Shown here: positions 34,886 to 43,969 of the stretch, one piece after another
How the letters are laid out: every line of letters starts with the position of its first letter
Position numbering within the stretch: the stretch's first letter is position 1
The notes under the pieces: model-generated
Told to the model about the DNA's origin: nothing
Database searches by the model: none
What the model saw: the letters and a program-made list of their open reading frames with translations, nothing else
Translations under genes and position numbers: made by a program
Assembly (NCBI RefSeq): GCF_003634585.1
Contig: NZ_RBLG01000002.1
Coordinates: 372,001-436,000, forward strand
Source of the DNA: Gillisia mitskevichiae
Lineage (GTDB): Bacteria > Bacteroidota > Bacteroidia > Flavobacteriales > Flavobacteriaceae
Length of the DNA stretch: 64,000 nucleotides
Reading direction: 5' to 3'

Positions 34886-35431
34886 TTACAACTTATCACT
34901 TGCAAACATCTTAGAAATACCTTCTAGGCCATCCATATCTATATCTCCTTTTTGAAGAGATCTTACCAATTGTAAAATATCTGATGGATTCATGTTATCT
35001 CCTAATACTCTCGCGATTCCCATCCCCTTCTTCTCGTCCTCGCCATAAACTATAATTTCATCTACAGCTTCATCAGTTCCTGTAAAATAAACTGCCATTT
35101 TAGATTTTCCTCCTCCATACTTCATTAGAAGTTGATATTTCTCATCTTTTAGGATATTGGTTATCTTCGTTTTTTCAGCATCTATTTTAGTTTGATTTTC
35201 TTCTTTTTTAGGTATTGCTAAAATATTGATCTTCTTAACTGTTTCTAAGGTCTTCTTTTGATTTGCAGATAAGGTTTCTGTGTTAGCAAAAAGACTTGTT
35301 GGAACATCTACAGCTACAAACTCTTTATCGCCTTGATTATCTACATAATATTCTTGTAAACTTTGATTATTATCACAAGAAACTATAAGAATGACAGCGC
35401 AAAAAAGGGCTATACGTTTAAATATTTTCAT
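34886..35431 (-). CDS. DUF4252 lipoprotein
   Basis: 181 residues. A lipoprotein signal peptide ends in VSC, giving an acylated cysteine near residue 19. The mature part has the DUF4252 pattern with alternating charged helices and strands (KMAVYFTGTDEAVDEIIVYG). The family is common in Bacteroidetes and has no assigned function. It is the last gene of the sigma-factor operon, 3 bases after the other DUF4252 gene. Confidence 0.78.
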   Translation of the reverse strand: MKIFKRIALFCAVILIVSCDNNQSLQEYYVDNQGDKEFVAVDVPTSLFANTETLSANQKKTLETVKKINILAIPKKEENQTKIDAEKTKITNILKDEKYQLLMKYGGGKSKMAVYFTGTDEAVDEIIVYGEDEKKGMGIARVLGDNMNPSDILQLVRSLQKGDIDMDGLEGISKMFASDKL

Positions 35432-35434
35432 AAT

Positions 35435-35968
35435 TTAAATTTTAGATTTTTTATTTACTTTCTTTAATTCTTGAGCTCCAGGAACTTTTAGATCTGTAGC
35501 CAATTTAGAAAGTTGGGTAAGGTCTATATCTCCAGTGATACTAAGGATCATTGAAATTGGTTTTCCATCTTTTTCTCCATCCATGAACATAAATAGTTCA
35601 CTTACAAAATTGTCATTTCTTCCTGCTTTAGAATAAAACTTAATATTTTTACCATCTTCATTCACTCTCATTAATTGTTCTAAAGAACCTTTACTTAAAT
35701 AAGAAGTAACATCCGATTGCATTTGAGATCTCACTCCTGGTGCAGAGCTCGTGAACATTCTTATTTCCTTTAAGTTCTCAATAAGATTAATATATTGTTG
35801 TGCCTCTGGATCTGTAGAACTTAAATCTACTTTAGCCAATAGCTTGAACATTTTACTGGTCATGATCATGGCATCTACTTCTTTCATGTTTTCATATTTC
35901 TCAAAACTCTGAGAATATCCTATTAATGAAACTAAACTTAAGGCAATAACTAAAATTGATTTTTTCAT
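35435..35968 (-). CDS. DUF4252 secreted protein
   Basis: 177 residues. A Sec signal peptide (about 1-19, ending in IGYSQ) without a lipobox suggests a secreted or periplasmic protein. The region around FSKAGRNDNFVSELFMFMDG-like residues and ISMILSITGDIDLTQLSKL matches DUF4252. It is a paralogue of the lipoprotein gene that follows, so the operon carries one anchored and one free copy. Function is unknown. Confidence 0.75.
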   Translation of the reverse strand: MKKSILVIALSLVSLIGYSQSFEKYENMKEVDAMIMTSKMFKLLAKVDLSSTDPEAQQYINLIENLKEIRMFTSSAPGVRSQMQSDVTSYLSKGSLEQLMRVNEDGKNIKFYSKAGRNDNFVSELFMFMDGEKDGKPISMILSITGDIDLTQLSKLATDLKVPGAQELKKVNKKSKI

Positions 35969-35980
35969 GGGTATTGGTTT

Positions 35981-36433
35981 TTATTGTTCTTTAATAAATT
36001 TGTTTTTGGTTTTATTGAATTCATTTAAATATTCCAGATCTTCTCTTCCCTCACTAAAAACATCTGCAACCATCTTTAAAGTTTCTTTTGTTTTTAAATA
36101 AGCTTGTTCTGGATCTTCGATAGTTCCTAAATTTTGATCTTCTATTTTTTTATTCGCTAGATCGTTAAAAAATAGAAAACTCATAACTATTAGAATACTG
36201 GCAGCTATTCCTGCATAAGCCCATTTTCTTTTCGGGCTAGATTTTAGCTGAATTTTATTGGAATAGGCTATTTTTTTAGATTCAATATTAAAGTTGAAAA
36301 TATGTTTGTAAGCCATAAATTCTGAAGGAATTTCATTTGAACTGAAATATTTCTTCAAATCAAGTTCTTCCTGAAGAGATGTATTTCCCTCTTCATATTT
36401 TTGCAATAAAATTCGCAAATCATTTAATTCCAT
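35981..36433 (-). CDS. Single-pass membrane protein, likely anti-sigma factor
   Basis: 150 residues. A cytosolic N-terminal domain of about 65 residues with the pattern LLQKYEEGNTSLQEELDLKK, one membrane helix (about 73-90) and an extracytoplasmic C-terminal part. The topology and its position directly after an ECF sigma gene (overlap 14 bases) fit an anti-sigma factor. No ZAS-type zinc motif (HxxxCxxC) is seen, so it is of the zinc-independent kind if the role is right. Assignment rests on context. Confidence 0.6.
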   Translation of the reverse strand: MELNDLRILLQKYEEGNTSLQEELDLKKYFSSNEIPSEFMAYKHIFNFNIESKKIAYSNKIQLKSSPKRKWAYAGIAASILIVMSFLFFNDLANKKIEDQNLGTIEDPEQAYLKTKETLKMVADVFSEGREDLEYLNEFNKTKNKFIKEQ

Positions 36434-36929
36434 ATCGATGCGTTTTTAGTAACTCTTCTTTTATTTTTTTCCTTGCCCTAGACAATGTAACCCGTATTGC
36501 TGGCTCCCTCATCTTAGTGATTTCAGCAATTTCACTATAATCATATTCTTCAATATCCCGTAACTGAAAGATCACTTTTTGCTGCTCTGGCAACATCTCT
36601 ACAATCCTTTCTATTTGATCGAGCTCATCACTTAACTCTGCCTTAGAATGTACCGATAATTCATTACTATCATAATTAGTATGGATTATTCTTAAATTAT
36701 TGTTAGACCTCGCTTTTAATTGATCCAAACAATAGTTTTTTGTAACCGATATCATAAAAGCTTCAATATTGGCATAGTCCTTGACCTTATCCTTTCGATT
36801 CCAAAGCTTTAAGATCACTTCCTGGGTTGCATCTTCTGCCGCTTCTTTTGAAACAAGCAAACGCAATGCCAAACGAAACATTTTATCTTTAACGGGATCT
36901 ATTAACCTTAAAAAGGATTGATGATTCAT
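36420..36929 (-). CDS. ECF-family RNA polymerase sigma factor
   Basis: 169 residues with sigma region 2 (about 10-75, containing AEDATQEVILKLWNRKD) and region 4 (about 105-160, with LPEQQKVIFQLRDIEEYDYSEIAEIT and a helix-turn-helix). No region 1 or 3, as is normal for ECF sigmas. It is the first gene of a four-gene operon with a membrane protein and two DUF4252 genes. A GTTAC/CGTCT promoter upstream suggests autoregulation. Confidence 0.93.
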   Translation of the reverse strand: MNHQSFLRLIDPVKDKMFRLALRLLVSKEAAEDATQEVILKLWNRKDKVKDYANIEAFMISVTKNYCLDQLKARSNNNLRIIHTNYDSNELSVHSKAELSDELDQIERIVEMLPEQQKVIFQLRDIEEYDYSEIAEITKMREPAIRVTLSRARKKIKEELLKTHRYGIK

Positions 36930-36965
36930 TAAGTTGGTTGGTTGGTTTATACCCCTCTTATACTT

Positions 36966-36992
36966 AAGACGATTTATATCAAACTTTGTAAC
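36966..36992 (-). promoter_or_regulatory. Probable ECF-recognised autoregulatory promoter
   Basis: On the minus strand GTTACA (36992-36987), a 15-base spacer and CGTCTT (36971-36966) stand about 37 bases before the sigma gene ATG. CGTC-type -10 motifs with AAC/GTTAC-like -35 motifs are typical of ECF promoters. It may be used by the operon's own sigma factor. Confidence 0.5.
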
Positions 36993-37061
36993 AACAATTT
37001 TGTATTTAATGCAAATTTGTCTCTATTTTTAGAATCTTAATTAAAAACGATTAAAACTACT

Positions 37062-38516
37062 ATGAAAATTTTTAAAACCGTACTACTTACCCTTCTATTT
37101 GGCTCATTTATCACTTCATGTTCTAGTGATCAAGACGACGAAAAGCCACCAGTAGTGGAACCTACAGCGAAAGATTTAACCGTTGAAAACTTTGTGTATC
37201 GTGGAATGAACGAAATCTATTTATATAAAGCAGATGTTCCTGTTTTGGCTAATAACTACTTTGCTTCTCAAGAGGCTAAAGATGACTTCCTAGATAATTA
37301 TTCTACTCCTGAAGATTTATTTTATGATGGACTGGTTGCTCCTCAAGACAGATTTAGCTTTATAGTGGATGATTATATAGAACTAGAGAATCTTTTTAGT
37401 GGAGTTAGTAAAACTTCTGGTTTATCTTATGGTTTGGTGCGTTACTGCGCCTCATGTAATGAGGTTTTCGCTTATGTGAGATATGTATTACCAAATACTC
37501 CAGCTGCAGATTCTGGATTAAAAAGAGGAGATATTATTAATAGAGTAAATGGAGAGCAAATAACTATAGATAATTATACTCAAGTTTTCGCTCCAGATGC
37601 TTTTACTGTTGGTTTAGCTACTTTAGATGATAGCACTATTACTCCTTTAGATGTAACATACGACCTAACTAAAATTACCGATTATAATACAAATCCAGTA
37701 TTTATCGCGAAAACTCTAGATGTAGAGGGGCAAAAAGTAGGATATCTAATGTACAATAGTTTTACTGCAGATTATGACCCACAATTGAATGCTGCATTTG
37801 GACAATTTAAAGCAGATGGAGTTACAGATCTTATTTTAGATTTACGTTATAATGGTGGAGGTTCTGTAAGAACTGCAACAGATCTTGCTTCTATGATCAC
37901 AGGTCAATTTCCGGGACAATTATTTATGAAAGAATTTTGGAATGCAGAGTATCAGGCTTATTATGAAAGTCAAGCTCCAGAAAGATTGTTAAACAATTTT
38001 AATACTTCTATTAAATCTGGAGAAGCTATTAATAGCTTAAACTTAAGTCGTGTTTATGTAATAACTACAGAGCGTTCTGCATCTGCAAGTGAACTAGTGA
38101 TAAATGGACTTATTCCTTATATAGATGTTGTTCAAGTTGGGGAAACTACTACTGGGAAATTCCAAGCTTCTGTAACCTTATATGATTCTTCCAACTTTGG
38201 AAGACAAAATGCTAACTCAAAACATACTTATGCTATTCAGCCTTTAGTATTAAAATCTGTGAATTCTGCTGGAGTATCAGATTATATTAATGGTTTAGTT
38301 CCAGATATTGAAGTAATAGAGAATATTAGAACTCTAGGAGTTCTTGGAGATGTAAATGAGCCTATGCTTAAGGTAGCAGTAAATGCTGTTATTGGAAATA
38401 GAATAAGTATTGATAATGATTTTAAGAAATACAAATTCGTAGGAGAAAGCACTATGAAAGATCTTAATTATCAAAGAATGTATATTGATAAATTGCCTGC
38501 TTTAATTGAAAAATAA
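37062..38516 (+). CDS. S41-family C-terminal processing-type peptidase lipoprotein
   Basis: 484 residues. A lipoprotein signal peptide with the lipidated C20 (FITSCSS) anchors it at a membrane. A PDZ-like region (about 130-190, with SGLKRGDIINRVNGEQIT) precedes the S41 protease domain. The serine/lysine dyad is S341 in the ERSASASE motif and K366 in GETTTGK, spaced 25 residues as in Prc/CtpA enzymes. It should cleave periplasmic or envelope proteins. It diverges from the sigma operon across 132 bases; shared control is possible but unproven. Confidence 0.9.
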   Translation: MKIFKTVLLTLLFGSFITSCSSDQDDEKPPVVEPTAKDLTVENFVYRGMNEIYLYKADVPVLANNYFASQEAKDDFLDNYSTPEDLFYDGLVAPQDRFSFIVDDYIELENLFSGVSKTSGLSYGLVRYCASCNEVFAYVRYVLPNTPAADSGLKRGDIINRVNGEQITIDNYTQVFAPDAFTVGLATLDDSTITPLDVTYDLTKITDYNTNPVFIAKTLDVEGQKVGYLMYNSFTADYDPQLNAAFGQFKADGVTDLILDLRYNGGGSVRTATDLASMITGQFPGQLFMKEFWNAEYQAYYESQAPERLLNNFNTSIKSGEAINSLNLSRVYVITTERSASASELVINGLIPYIDVVQVGETTTGKFQASVTLYDSSNFGRQNANSKHTYAIQPLVLKSVNSAGVSDYINGLVPDIEVIENIRTLGVLGDVNEPMLKVAVNAVIGNRISIDNDFKKYKFVGESTMKDLNYQRMYIDKLPALIEK

Positions 38517-38535
38517 GCTTTAAATTATAATATTA

Positions 38536-38568
38536 AAAAAGGGTTTCGATGCTATCGAAACCCTTTTT
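38536..38568. terminator. Bidirectional terminator between S41 peptidase and B12 receptor
   Basis: AAAAAGGGTTTCGAT (38536-38550) pairs perfectly with ATCGAAACCCTTTTT (38554-38568) around a 3-base loop. Confidence 0.93.
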
Positions 38569-38590
38569 AATTTAATTTCAGATTAGTGCG

Positions 38591-40525
38591 TTAAAAACTT
38601 AATGCCAATCCAACTCTAGCATTTCTTCCACGGGTATTAAATCTATAAATCTCTTGATACTTTTCGTTGGTTAAATTACTTATTCCCCCAAAGATCTTTA
38701 TATATTCATTCACTCTGTGACTTACATATAAATCTAGAAGATTGTAACTTTTTAGCGTCACTTCTTTACTCTCAAAGGTTTCATTATCAAAATAAGAATC
38801 TGTTCTATCATCATTAAATTGGTAAGTAAGAGAAACTAGAGAGTTGTTAGAAATAGTATAATTAAGAGATGCATTCGCCTTATGCTTAGGAATTCTTAAA
38901 GCAAATCGTTCTTCAGCTTCAGTAAAAGTATAATTGGTTTTAATATTTAATTTATCTGAAAAGCTATAATCTAGCTCCAACTCCACTCCACTTGCATTAA
39001 ATTTTTCATCTATATTTCTATATTCAGAAATAAAATTAACAGGATCTACAGTTACAAAATCTATATAATTGGTAGTTTCCCTGTTAAAATAAACGGCACT
39101 AATCCTTAGCAAAGATGAGCTGAATTCTAAACCTGCTTCTATCGTGCTGCTTTCTTCAGGATCTAATTCTAGATTTCCATAAGTGCTGTCATATAGCTGA
39201 TATAATGAAGGTGTAATATATGCGGTGCTGTAGGATCCCAAGGCCTTTAAATTGTTATCCTTCAATTTAAAATTATAAGAAGGATTAATATTATATACCC
39301 AATTGGTACCATATTCACTATGAATATTTAATCTGGCACCTGTATTAAGGTTGAAGCCATTTCCAGAAACATAAACCATATTAACATAAGGATCTATAAT
39401 ATCAAATTCTGCAACATCTTCACTTACCGTTTGCGCAAATTCAGTTGCCCCAAAAGGAATGCTATAACTATTAAAACTGCTGAAAACTCCATTTAAGCCA
39501 ACAATGGTGTGGAATTTATTATTGAAGATGTATTTGTTATGAGCATCAAAGGCGTATACTTTACTATCGTACTTACTTGGATAATCAGAAATGATCTCAC
39601 GGTTTAGTTCCGTATAACTATCGCTAAATATGAAGCTTCCGTTTTTATACGTAGCTACCCAATGACTTCCAGTTCTAAATTGCTGACTTTCCAGTATATT
39701 ATCTGCATCTGCATACATGAAGGCATCATCATAGGAAGATTCAAAATCGTCGTAATTCCCGTAGAAGTAGAATTTTAATTTTTCGCTTATCTTATATCCT
39801 ACACGTGCATACACATTGTATTTAGAAAAAGGATTATCATCAAACTTTTCATCTTCATTCCCAGAAGCAACGGACGACATATTTTCTGAATACCGATTAC
39901 TAAAATTCACCTGATAATCAAATCTTGAAAGTTTACCGCTTACGCCAATAGAATTATCGAATTGAGCGATGTTATTATTTGCATTATTTTGAGTTTGATT
40001 GGTTCCCAGAACCGTTTGCAACTGCATTCCTATCTGTTTGTTCTCCGGTGTTTTAGTTGTGATATTAATAACCGCTGTTGCTGCGCCAGATCCATAAAGA
40101 GTGCTCGATGCTCCTTTAATAATCTCTATAGAAGCAATTTGATCTAAAGGTAAAAGCCGTAGATCAAAATCGTTAGAAATAGCAGAAGGATCGCTTAGTT
40201 GCACCCCATCTACCAGTATTACAACTTGTCGATTTCTCCCTCCACGTACATAGTAGCCTAAATTTTGACCATCATTGCTTCTGGTTCCATTAATCTCGAT
40301 TCCACTTACCCTATTAATTACTTCAGGTAAACTTTGTCCGCTACTTCTTTCCAATTCTTTAGCGGTAATTTTCGTAATAACCTTCCCGCTGTTCTCGCGT
40401 TTCAATTTAAATTTTGAGTCGATCAAGACAACTTCTTCTAAAGTGTCTACTGCTGTTTCATTTTGTTGCCCATAGAACAATCCGGTGCACAACAAGGCAC
40501 CACAAATCCATAATTTTTTTAGCAT
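38591..40525 (-). CDS. TonB-dependent receptor, BtuB-like (vitamin B12)
   Basis: 644 residues. The signal peptide ends near residue 20. A candidate TonB box lies at about 28-34 (EEVVLID). The plug domain (about 45-160) has LPEVINRVSGIEI, YYVRGGRNRQVVILVDGVQLSDP and EIIKGASSTLYGSGAATAVINI. The barrel ends in the aromatic residue F644. The BtuB assignment rests mainly on the cobalamin riboswitch in its leader and the divergent B12 ABC transporter, since sequence alone would only give a TonB receptor. It would import corrinoids across the outer membrane. Confidence 0.88.
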   Translation of the reverse strand: MLKKLWICGALLCTGLFYGQQNETAVDTLEEVVLIDSKFKLKRENSGKVITKITAKELERSSGQSLPEVINRVSGIEINGTRSNDGQNLGYYVRGGRNRQVVILVDGVQLSDPSAISNDFDLRLLPLDQIASIEIIKGASSTLYGSGAATAVINITTKTPENKQIGMQLQTVLGTNQTQNNANNNIAQFDNSIGVSGKLSRFDYQVNFSNRYSENMSSVASGNEDEKFDDNPFSKYNVYARVGYKISEKLKFYFYGNYDDFESSYDDAFMYADADNILESQQFRTGSHWVATYKNGSFIFSDSYTELNREIISDYPSKYDSKVYAFDAHNKYIFNNKFHTIVGLNGVFSSFNSYSIPFGATEFAQTVSEDVAEFDIIDPYVNMVYVSGNGFNLNTGARLNIHSEYGTNWVYNINPSYNFKLKDNNLKALGSYSTAYITPSLYQLYDSTYGNLELDPEESSTIEAGLEFSSSLLRISAVYFNRETTNYIDFVTVDPVNFISEYRNIDEKFNASGVELELDYSFSDKLNIKTNYTFTEAEERFALRIPKHKANASLNYTISNNSLVSLTYQFNDDRTDSYFDNETFESKEVTLKSYNLLDLYVSHRVNEYIKIFGGISNLTNEKYQEIYRFNTRGRNARVGLALSF

Positions 40526-40544
40526 AATTAAATTTTTGCCAGGA

Positions 40545-40591
40545 AAAAAGATGTAGAATAACCTACACCAAACTTTTATCCCGAAAGTTTG
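40545..40591 (-). promoter_or_regulatory. Possible riboswitch expression platform
   Basis: Downstream of the B12 box, on the minus strand, CAAACTTT (40591-40584) and AAAGTTTG (40576-40569) can form a hairpin. It is followed by TGTAG (40567-40563), loop, CTACA (40556-40552) and a T-run (to about 40545), a weak terminator-like hairpin. This is a candidate switch between read-through and termination. Confidence 0.45.
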
Positions 40592-40599
40592 ACATTAGC

Positions 40600-40812
40600 G
40601 AATCTTGGCAGGTCTCCTGGCTTGTGTCCTATTGTTTACCTTCCCATGCAAGTTGCACAGTGGTTTTAAGAAGTAGTAACAATAGGCATCCTTATTATCC
40701 CGATAGCTATCGAGATAGGACTAAACTTACAGTTGCGGGAACAGCTTTGGATTTTTTATTTTCAGAAACACTTCTGAAAATAAATCACCAAATTCCCTTT
40801 TAATTGATGCAG
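40600..40812 (-). promoter_or_regulatory. Cobalamin riboswitch
   Basis: On the minus strand the exact B12 box AGCCAGGAGACCTGCC is at 40622-40607. It is preceded by the conserved GCTGTTCCCGCAACTGTAAG block (around 40748-40728) and by GGGAATTTGGTGA (around 40799-40787). The order and spacing match adenosylcobalamin riboswitches. It lies in the leader of the TonB receptor gene only; the divergent ABC genes have their own promoter. A CGATAGCTATCG palindrome (40701-40712) lies in its peripheral variable arm. Confidence 0.95.
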
Positions 40813-40882
40813 TATCTCTTTATTAAAAGAAGGCATCAAACCAAAAATTCTGTGCGAAATTAAACATTTATCCATCTTAGGC

Positions 40883-40911
40883 TTGAAAAATTTTAAATAA
40901 TATTACTTTTG
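40883..40911 (+). promoter_or_regulatory. Promoter of the B12 ABC transporter operon
   Basis: TTG (40883-40885), 18 bases, TACTTTTG (40904-40911): a full consensus match about 20 bases before the btuF-like TTG start. It lies outside the riboswitch. Confidence 0.7.
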
Positions 40912-40930
40912 AAGCTCAAACAGCTTAGCC

Positions 40931-42064
40931 TTGTATAAACTATATATGCTTTTGTGTCTTGTCCTTATCTCTTCTTGTAAAAATGAAGAGTCTAAGACAG
41001 TTTATTCAAATTCAAATGGAGAAGTAGTTCCAGTAGAATATGCAAAGGGTTTTGAAATAAAACAATTTGAAGGTTATAAATTACTAGTAGTAAATGATCC
41101 ATGGCCGAAAGCAGATAAAAGTTTTACCTATTTGTTAGTAGAAAAAGGTGCAAATATTCCTACTGAAGTTCAATATGATCAAAAAGTAGATATACCTGTA
41201 CAAAAGATCGTAGTTACCTCTACCACTCACATTCCATCCATAGAAATTTTGAACGAAGAGCAAAGTCTGGTTGGTTTTCCTGGCTTAGATTATATTTCTT
41301 CTAATAAAGTTAGAACTCGTATTTCGAAAGGTCTTGTCACCGAATTAGGCCAAAATGAGTCTATAAATACAGAAATACTTATTTCTTTAGATCCAGACCT
41401 AGTAATTGGTTTTGCTATAGATGGAAACAATAAAACTTTTAATACCATTCAAAAAAGCGGAATTCCAGTAATTTACAATGGAGATTGGACTGAAGAATCT
41501 CCTTTAGGCAAAGCAGAATGGATTAAATTCTTTGGAGCCTTTTACGATAAGGATGAACTGGCTTCCTTGAAATTTAATGAAATTAGAGATTCCTACTTGG
41601 AATCAATAGAATTAGCAAAGGATGCAAATATAAGTCCTACAGTATTAAGCGGTTCTATGTACAAAGATCAATGGTATGTACCTTATGGGAACTCGTGGCA
41701 GGCACAATTTATTCAAGATGCAAATGCTAATTATATCTACAAGGACACAAAAGGTTCTGGTAGCATTGCATTATCTTTTGAAAGTGTTTTAGATAAAAGT
41801 AAAGATGCAGCATATTGGGTAGCTCCAGGGCAATTTCAATCTTTTCAGCAATTATTAGAAACATCGTCTCATTATAAACAATTTAAAGCTGTACACGATA
41901 AAAAAGTGTTCACCTATAGTAATTCTTTAGGAACATCTGGCGGCGTACTTTATTACGAACTTGCTCCCACAAGACCGGATTTAGTTTTGAAGGATCTAAT
42001 TTCAATTTTTCATCCAGAATTATTGCCAGACTATCAGCCAACTTTTTTTAAAGTCTTGCAATAA
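40931..42064 (+). CDS. btuF: Cobalamin-type ABC transporter substrate-binding lipoprotein
   Basis: 377 residues. The TTG start at 40931 supplies a basic N-terminus and lipobox SSC16; an ATG at 40946 would leave a very short signal. The two-lobe periplasmic binding fold is visible, with ISLDPDLVIGFAIDG between the lobes. The neighbours (permease, ATPase and a divergent TonB receptor under a B12 riboswitch) argue for vitamin B12 as ligand, although siderophore-binding relatives look similar. It delivers the substrate to the permease in the inner membrane. Confidence 0.82.
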   Translation: MYKLYMLLCLVLISSCKNEESKTVYSNSNGEVVPVEYAKGFEIKQFEGYKLLVVNDPWPKADKSFTYLLVEKGANIPTEVQYDQKVDIPVQKIVVTSTTHIPSIEILNEEQSLVGFPGLDYISSNKVRTRISKGLVTELGQNESINTEILISLDPDLVIGFAIDGNNKTFNTIQKSGIPVIYNGDWTEESPLGKAEWIKFFGAFYDKDELASLKFNEIRDSYLESIELAKDANISPTVLSGSMYKDQWYVPYGNSWQAQFIQDANANYIYKDTKGSGSIALSFESVLDKSKDAAYWVAPGQFQSFQQLLETSSHYKQFKAVHDKKVFTYSNSLGTSGGVLYYELAPTRPDLVLKDLISIFHPELLPDYQPTFFKVLQ

Positions 42065-43096
42065 ATGCCATATACAGCAAGATATAAAGGACTTTTGTTA
42101 TTGCTTTTTATCTTAGTGATATTAATGGCACTCGTAAATGTTAGCCTAGGATCTGTAGAAATCCCGTTAAAAGATATTTTTAGCATCTTATTCACAAAGG
42201 GAACAAATCAAGAAAGTTGGCAATATATTATTCTAGAATATAGGCTTCCCAAAGTATTTACAGCAATATTCACAGGATCTGGACTGGCCGTGAGCGGTTT
42301 ATTAATGCAAACTCTTTTTAGAAACCCACTAGCAGGTCCATATGTTTTGGGACTAAGTAGTGGTGCTAGTTTAGGCGTAGCGATTGTAATTATGGGAGCA
42401 TCTGTATTTGGTGCAGGAGCCGCCGCCTTTTTACTTTCTAAATGGAGTTTAGTGATTGCATCCAGTTTAGGAAGTCTATTAGTTCTTTTAGCGGTTTTAA
42501 TGGCTTCAGCAAAGCTTAGAGACACCATGGCAATTCTTATTATAGGTTTAATGTTTGCAAGTCTTACTGCTGCAGTAGTAAGTGTTTTGGCATATTTTAG
42601 CCCTGCAGAGCAATTACAGCAATATATCTTTTGGTCTTTTGGAAGCCTTGGGAATTTATCTTGGCAAGAAGTTTCAATATTAGCTATCTTCTGGTTTTTA
42701 GGAATTGTATTAGCTGTATTCTGTATCAAGAATTTAAACACCCTTCTCTTAGGAGAAAATTATGCAAGAAGTTTAGGGGTTAAAATAAGTACTAATCGGT
42801 TTATAATTATAATTGCTACCAGTTTATTAGCAGGAAGCATTACCGCCTTTGCAGGACCAATAGCCTTTGTAGGTCTTGCTGTCCCACATTTAATTAGACA
42901 AGTAATACCAACAAACGATCATAAAATCTTATTACCAGCGGTTATTTTTGGAGGTGCAATACTTATGTTAGTTTGCGATATTGCCGCACAATTACCCGGA
43001 ACTGAATATACTTTACCAATAAATGCAATTACATCGCTCGTTGGAGCACCTGTTGTAATTTGGCTATTGATTAGAAAACGAAAATTTATATTTTAA
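42065..43096 (+). CDS. btuC: FecCD/BtuC-type ABC transporter permease
   Basis: 343 residues with about ten membrane helices typical of the FecCD family (for example ANVSLGS-type helix near 20-30, LAGPYVLGLSSGASLGVAI at about 90-108, and FAGPIAFVGLAVPHLIRQVI near 264-283, which contacts the ATPase). It starts directly after the stop of the binding protein gene. With its neighbours it forms the inner membrane channel for the presumed B12 importer. Confidence 0.9.
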   Translation: MPYTARYKGLLLLLFILVILMALVNVSLGSVEIPLKDIFSILFTKGTNQESWQYIILEYRLPKVFTAIFTGSGLAVSGLLMQTLFRNPLAGPYVLGLSSGASLGVAIVIMGASVFGAGAAAFLLSKWSLVIASSLGSLLVLLAVLMASAKLRDTMAILIIGLMFASLTAAVVSVLAYFSPAEQLQQYIFWSFGSLGNLSWQEVSILAIFWFLGIVLAVFCIKNLNTLLLGENYARSLGVKISTNRFIIIIATSLLAGSITAFAGPIAFVGLAVPHLIRQVIPTNDHKILLPAVIFGGAILMLVCDIAAQLPGTEYTLPINAITSLVGAPVVIWLLIRKRKFIF

Positions 43097-43121
43097 GATT
43101 AAAACAACTACCTCAAATAAA

Positions 43122-43892
43122 GTGATTAGCGCCAGTGATCTAAGCATTGGATACCTAAATAAATCGGGTGATACCTGCATTGCGGCCGCTATAAATATTG
43201 AAATAGAAGAAGGAGAATTAGTTGGACTTATTGGAGTAAATGGGGTTGGGAAATCTACTTTATTAAGAAGTTTAAGCGGAGTGCAAGCTTATTTAAAAGG
43301 CGAAGTTTCTATTTTAAATAAAAATCTGCGTAAACTTTCTTCTGAAGAATTAGCGAAAACTATTAGTGTTGTCCTTACAGAACAACCTATCTCTAAAAAT
43401 TTAAGTGTTTCTGAATTGATCGCTTTAGGAAGACAACCTTATACTAATTGGATCGGGTCTCTTTCCAAAGAAGATAGAAATAAAATTCAGACTGCTGTAG
43501 AATTAGTGAATATTGAAGCTCTTAAAGATAAAAGATGTTTCGAGCTTAGTGATGGACAACTTCAAAAAGTGCTAATAGCAAGAGCTTTAGCGCAGGACAC
43601 TCCTTTTATCATACTAGATGAACCTACTACGCATTTAGATATGTATCATCAAGCCTATGTTCTTAAACTCTTAAAGAAACTAACCCAGGAGACTAACAAG
43701 AGCATCCTATTTGCAACTCATGAAATTAATTTAGCGCTACAACTTTGTGATAAAATAATAATCATGGAAAAAGATAAGGTAACTGCTGGCTCCCCAAAGG
43801 AGCTTATTGAGAAAAATGCATTTTCCAATATCTTTCCAAGCGATCTTATTTACTTCGACAAGGAATCTATTTCCTTTAAAATTAGAACTTAG
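43122..43892 (+). CDS. btuD: ABC transporter ATPase for B12-type importer
   Basis: 256 residues from a GTG start at 43122. Walker A is GVNGVGKST (38-46); the signature reads LSDGQLQK (142-149), with Asp in the usual Gly position, as in several FepC/BtuD relatives. Walker B is FIILDEP (162-168), and the switch histidine is in LFATHEI. It energises the importer with the permease and binding protein encoded immediately upstream. The operon ends here; the rmuC promoter follows. Confidence 0.88.
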   Translation: MISASDLSIGYLNKSGDTCIAAAINIEIEEGELVGLIGVNGVGKSTLLRSLSGVQAYLKGEVSILNKNLRKLSSEELAKTISVVLTEQPISKNLSVSELIALGRQPYTNWIGSLSKEDRNKIQTAVELVNIEALKDKRCFELSDGQLQKVLIARALAQDTPFIILDEPTTHLDMYHQAYVLKLLKKLTQETNKSILFATHEINLALQLCDKIIIMEKDKVTAGSPKELIEKNAFSNIFPSDLIYFDKESISFKIRT

Positions 43893-43943
43893 AGAATAGC
43901 TCTAGAATTCAATATTATTCTCTGCAAAAGAAATTCAATTAAG

Positions 43944-43951
43944 TATATTTG
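43944..43951 (+). promoter_or_regulatory. -7 promoter element of rmuC
   Basis: TATATTTG is an exact -7 element. It overlaps an in-frame TTG at 43949, arguing that translation starts at the later ATG (43970). A clear TTG -33 element was not found at the usual spacing. Confidence 0.45.
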
Positions 43952-43969
43952 AGCAAAGCTAAGCTCTCT

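Noticed and set aside
40812-40930. A second B12 riboswitch for btuF
   Set aside because: No B12 box or aptamer blocks on the plus strand; a consensus promoter serves the btuF side.
42208-42741. Minus-strand 177-residue ORF opposite btuC
   Set aside because: An antisense shadow of the permease frame; low-complexity and no family features.
43891-43923. Inverted repeat AGAGAATA/TATTCTCT after btuD as terminator
   Set aside because: No T-run follows and the loop is long; more likely chance AT-rich pairing, so not listed.
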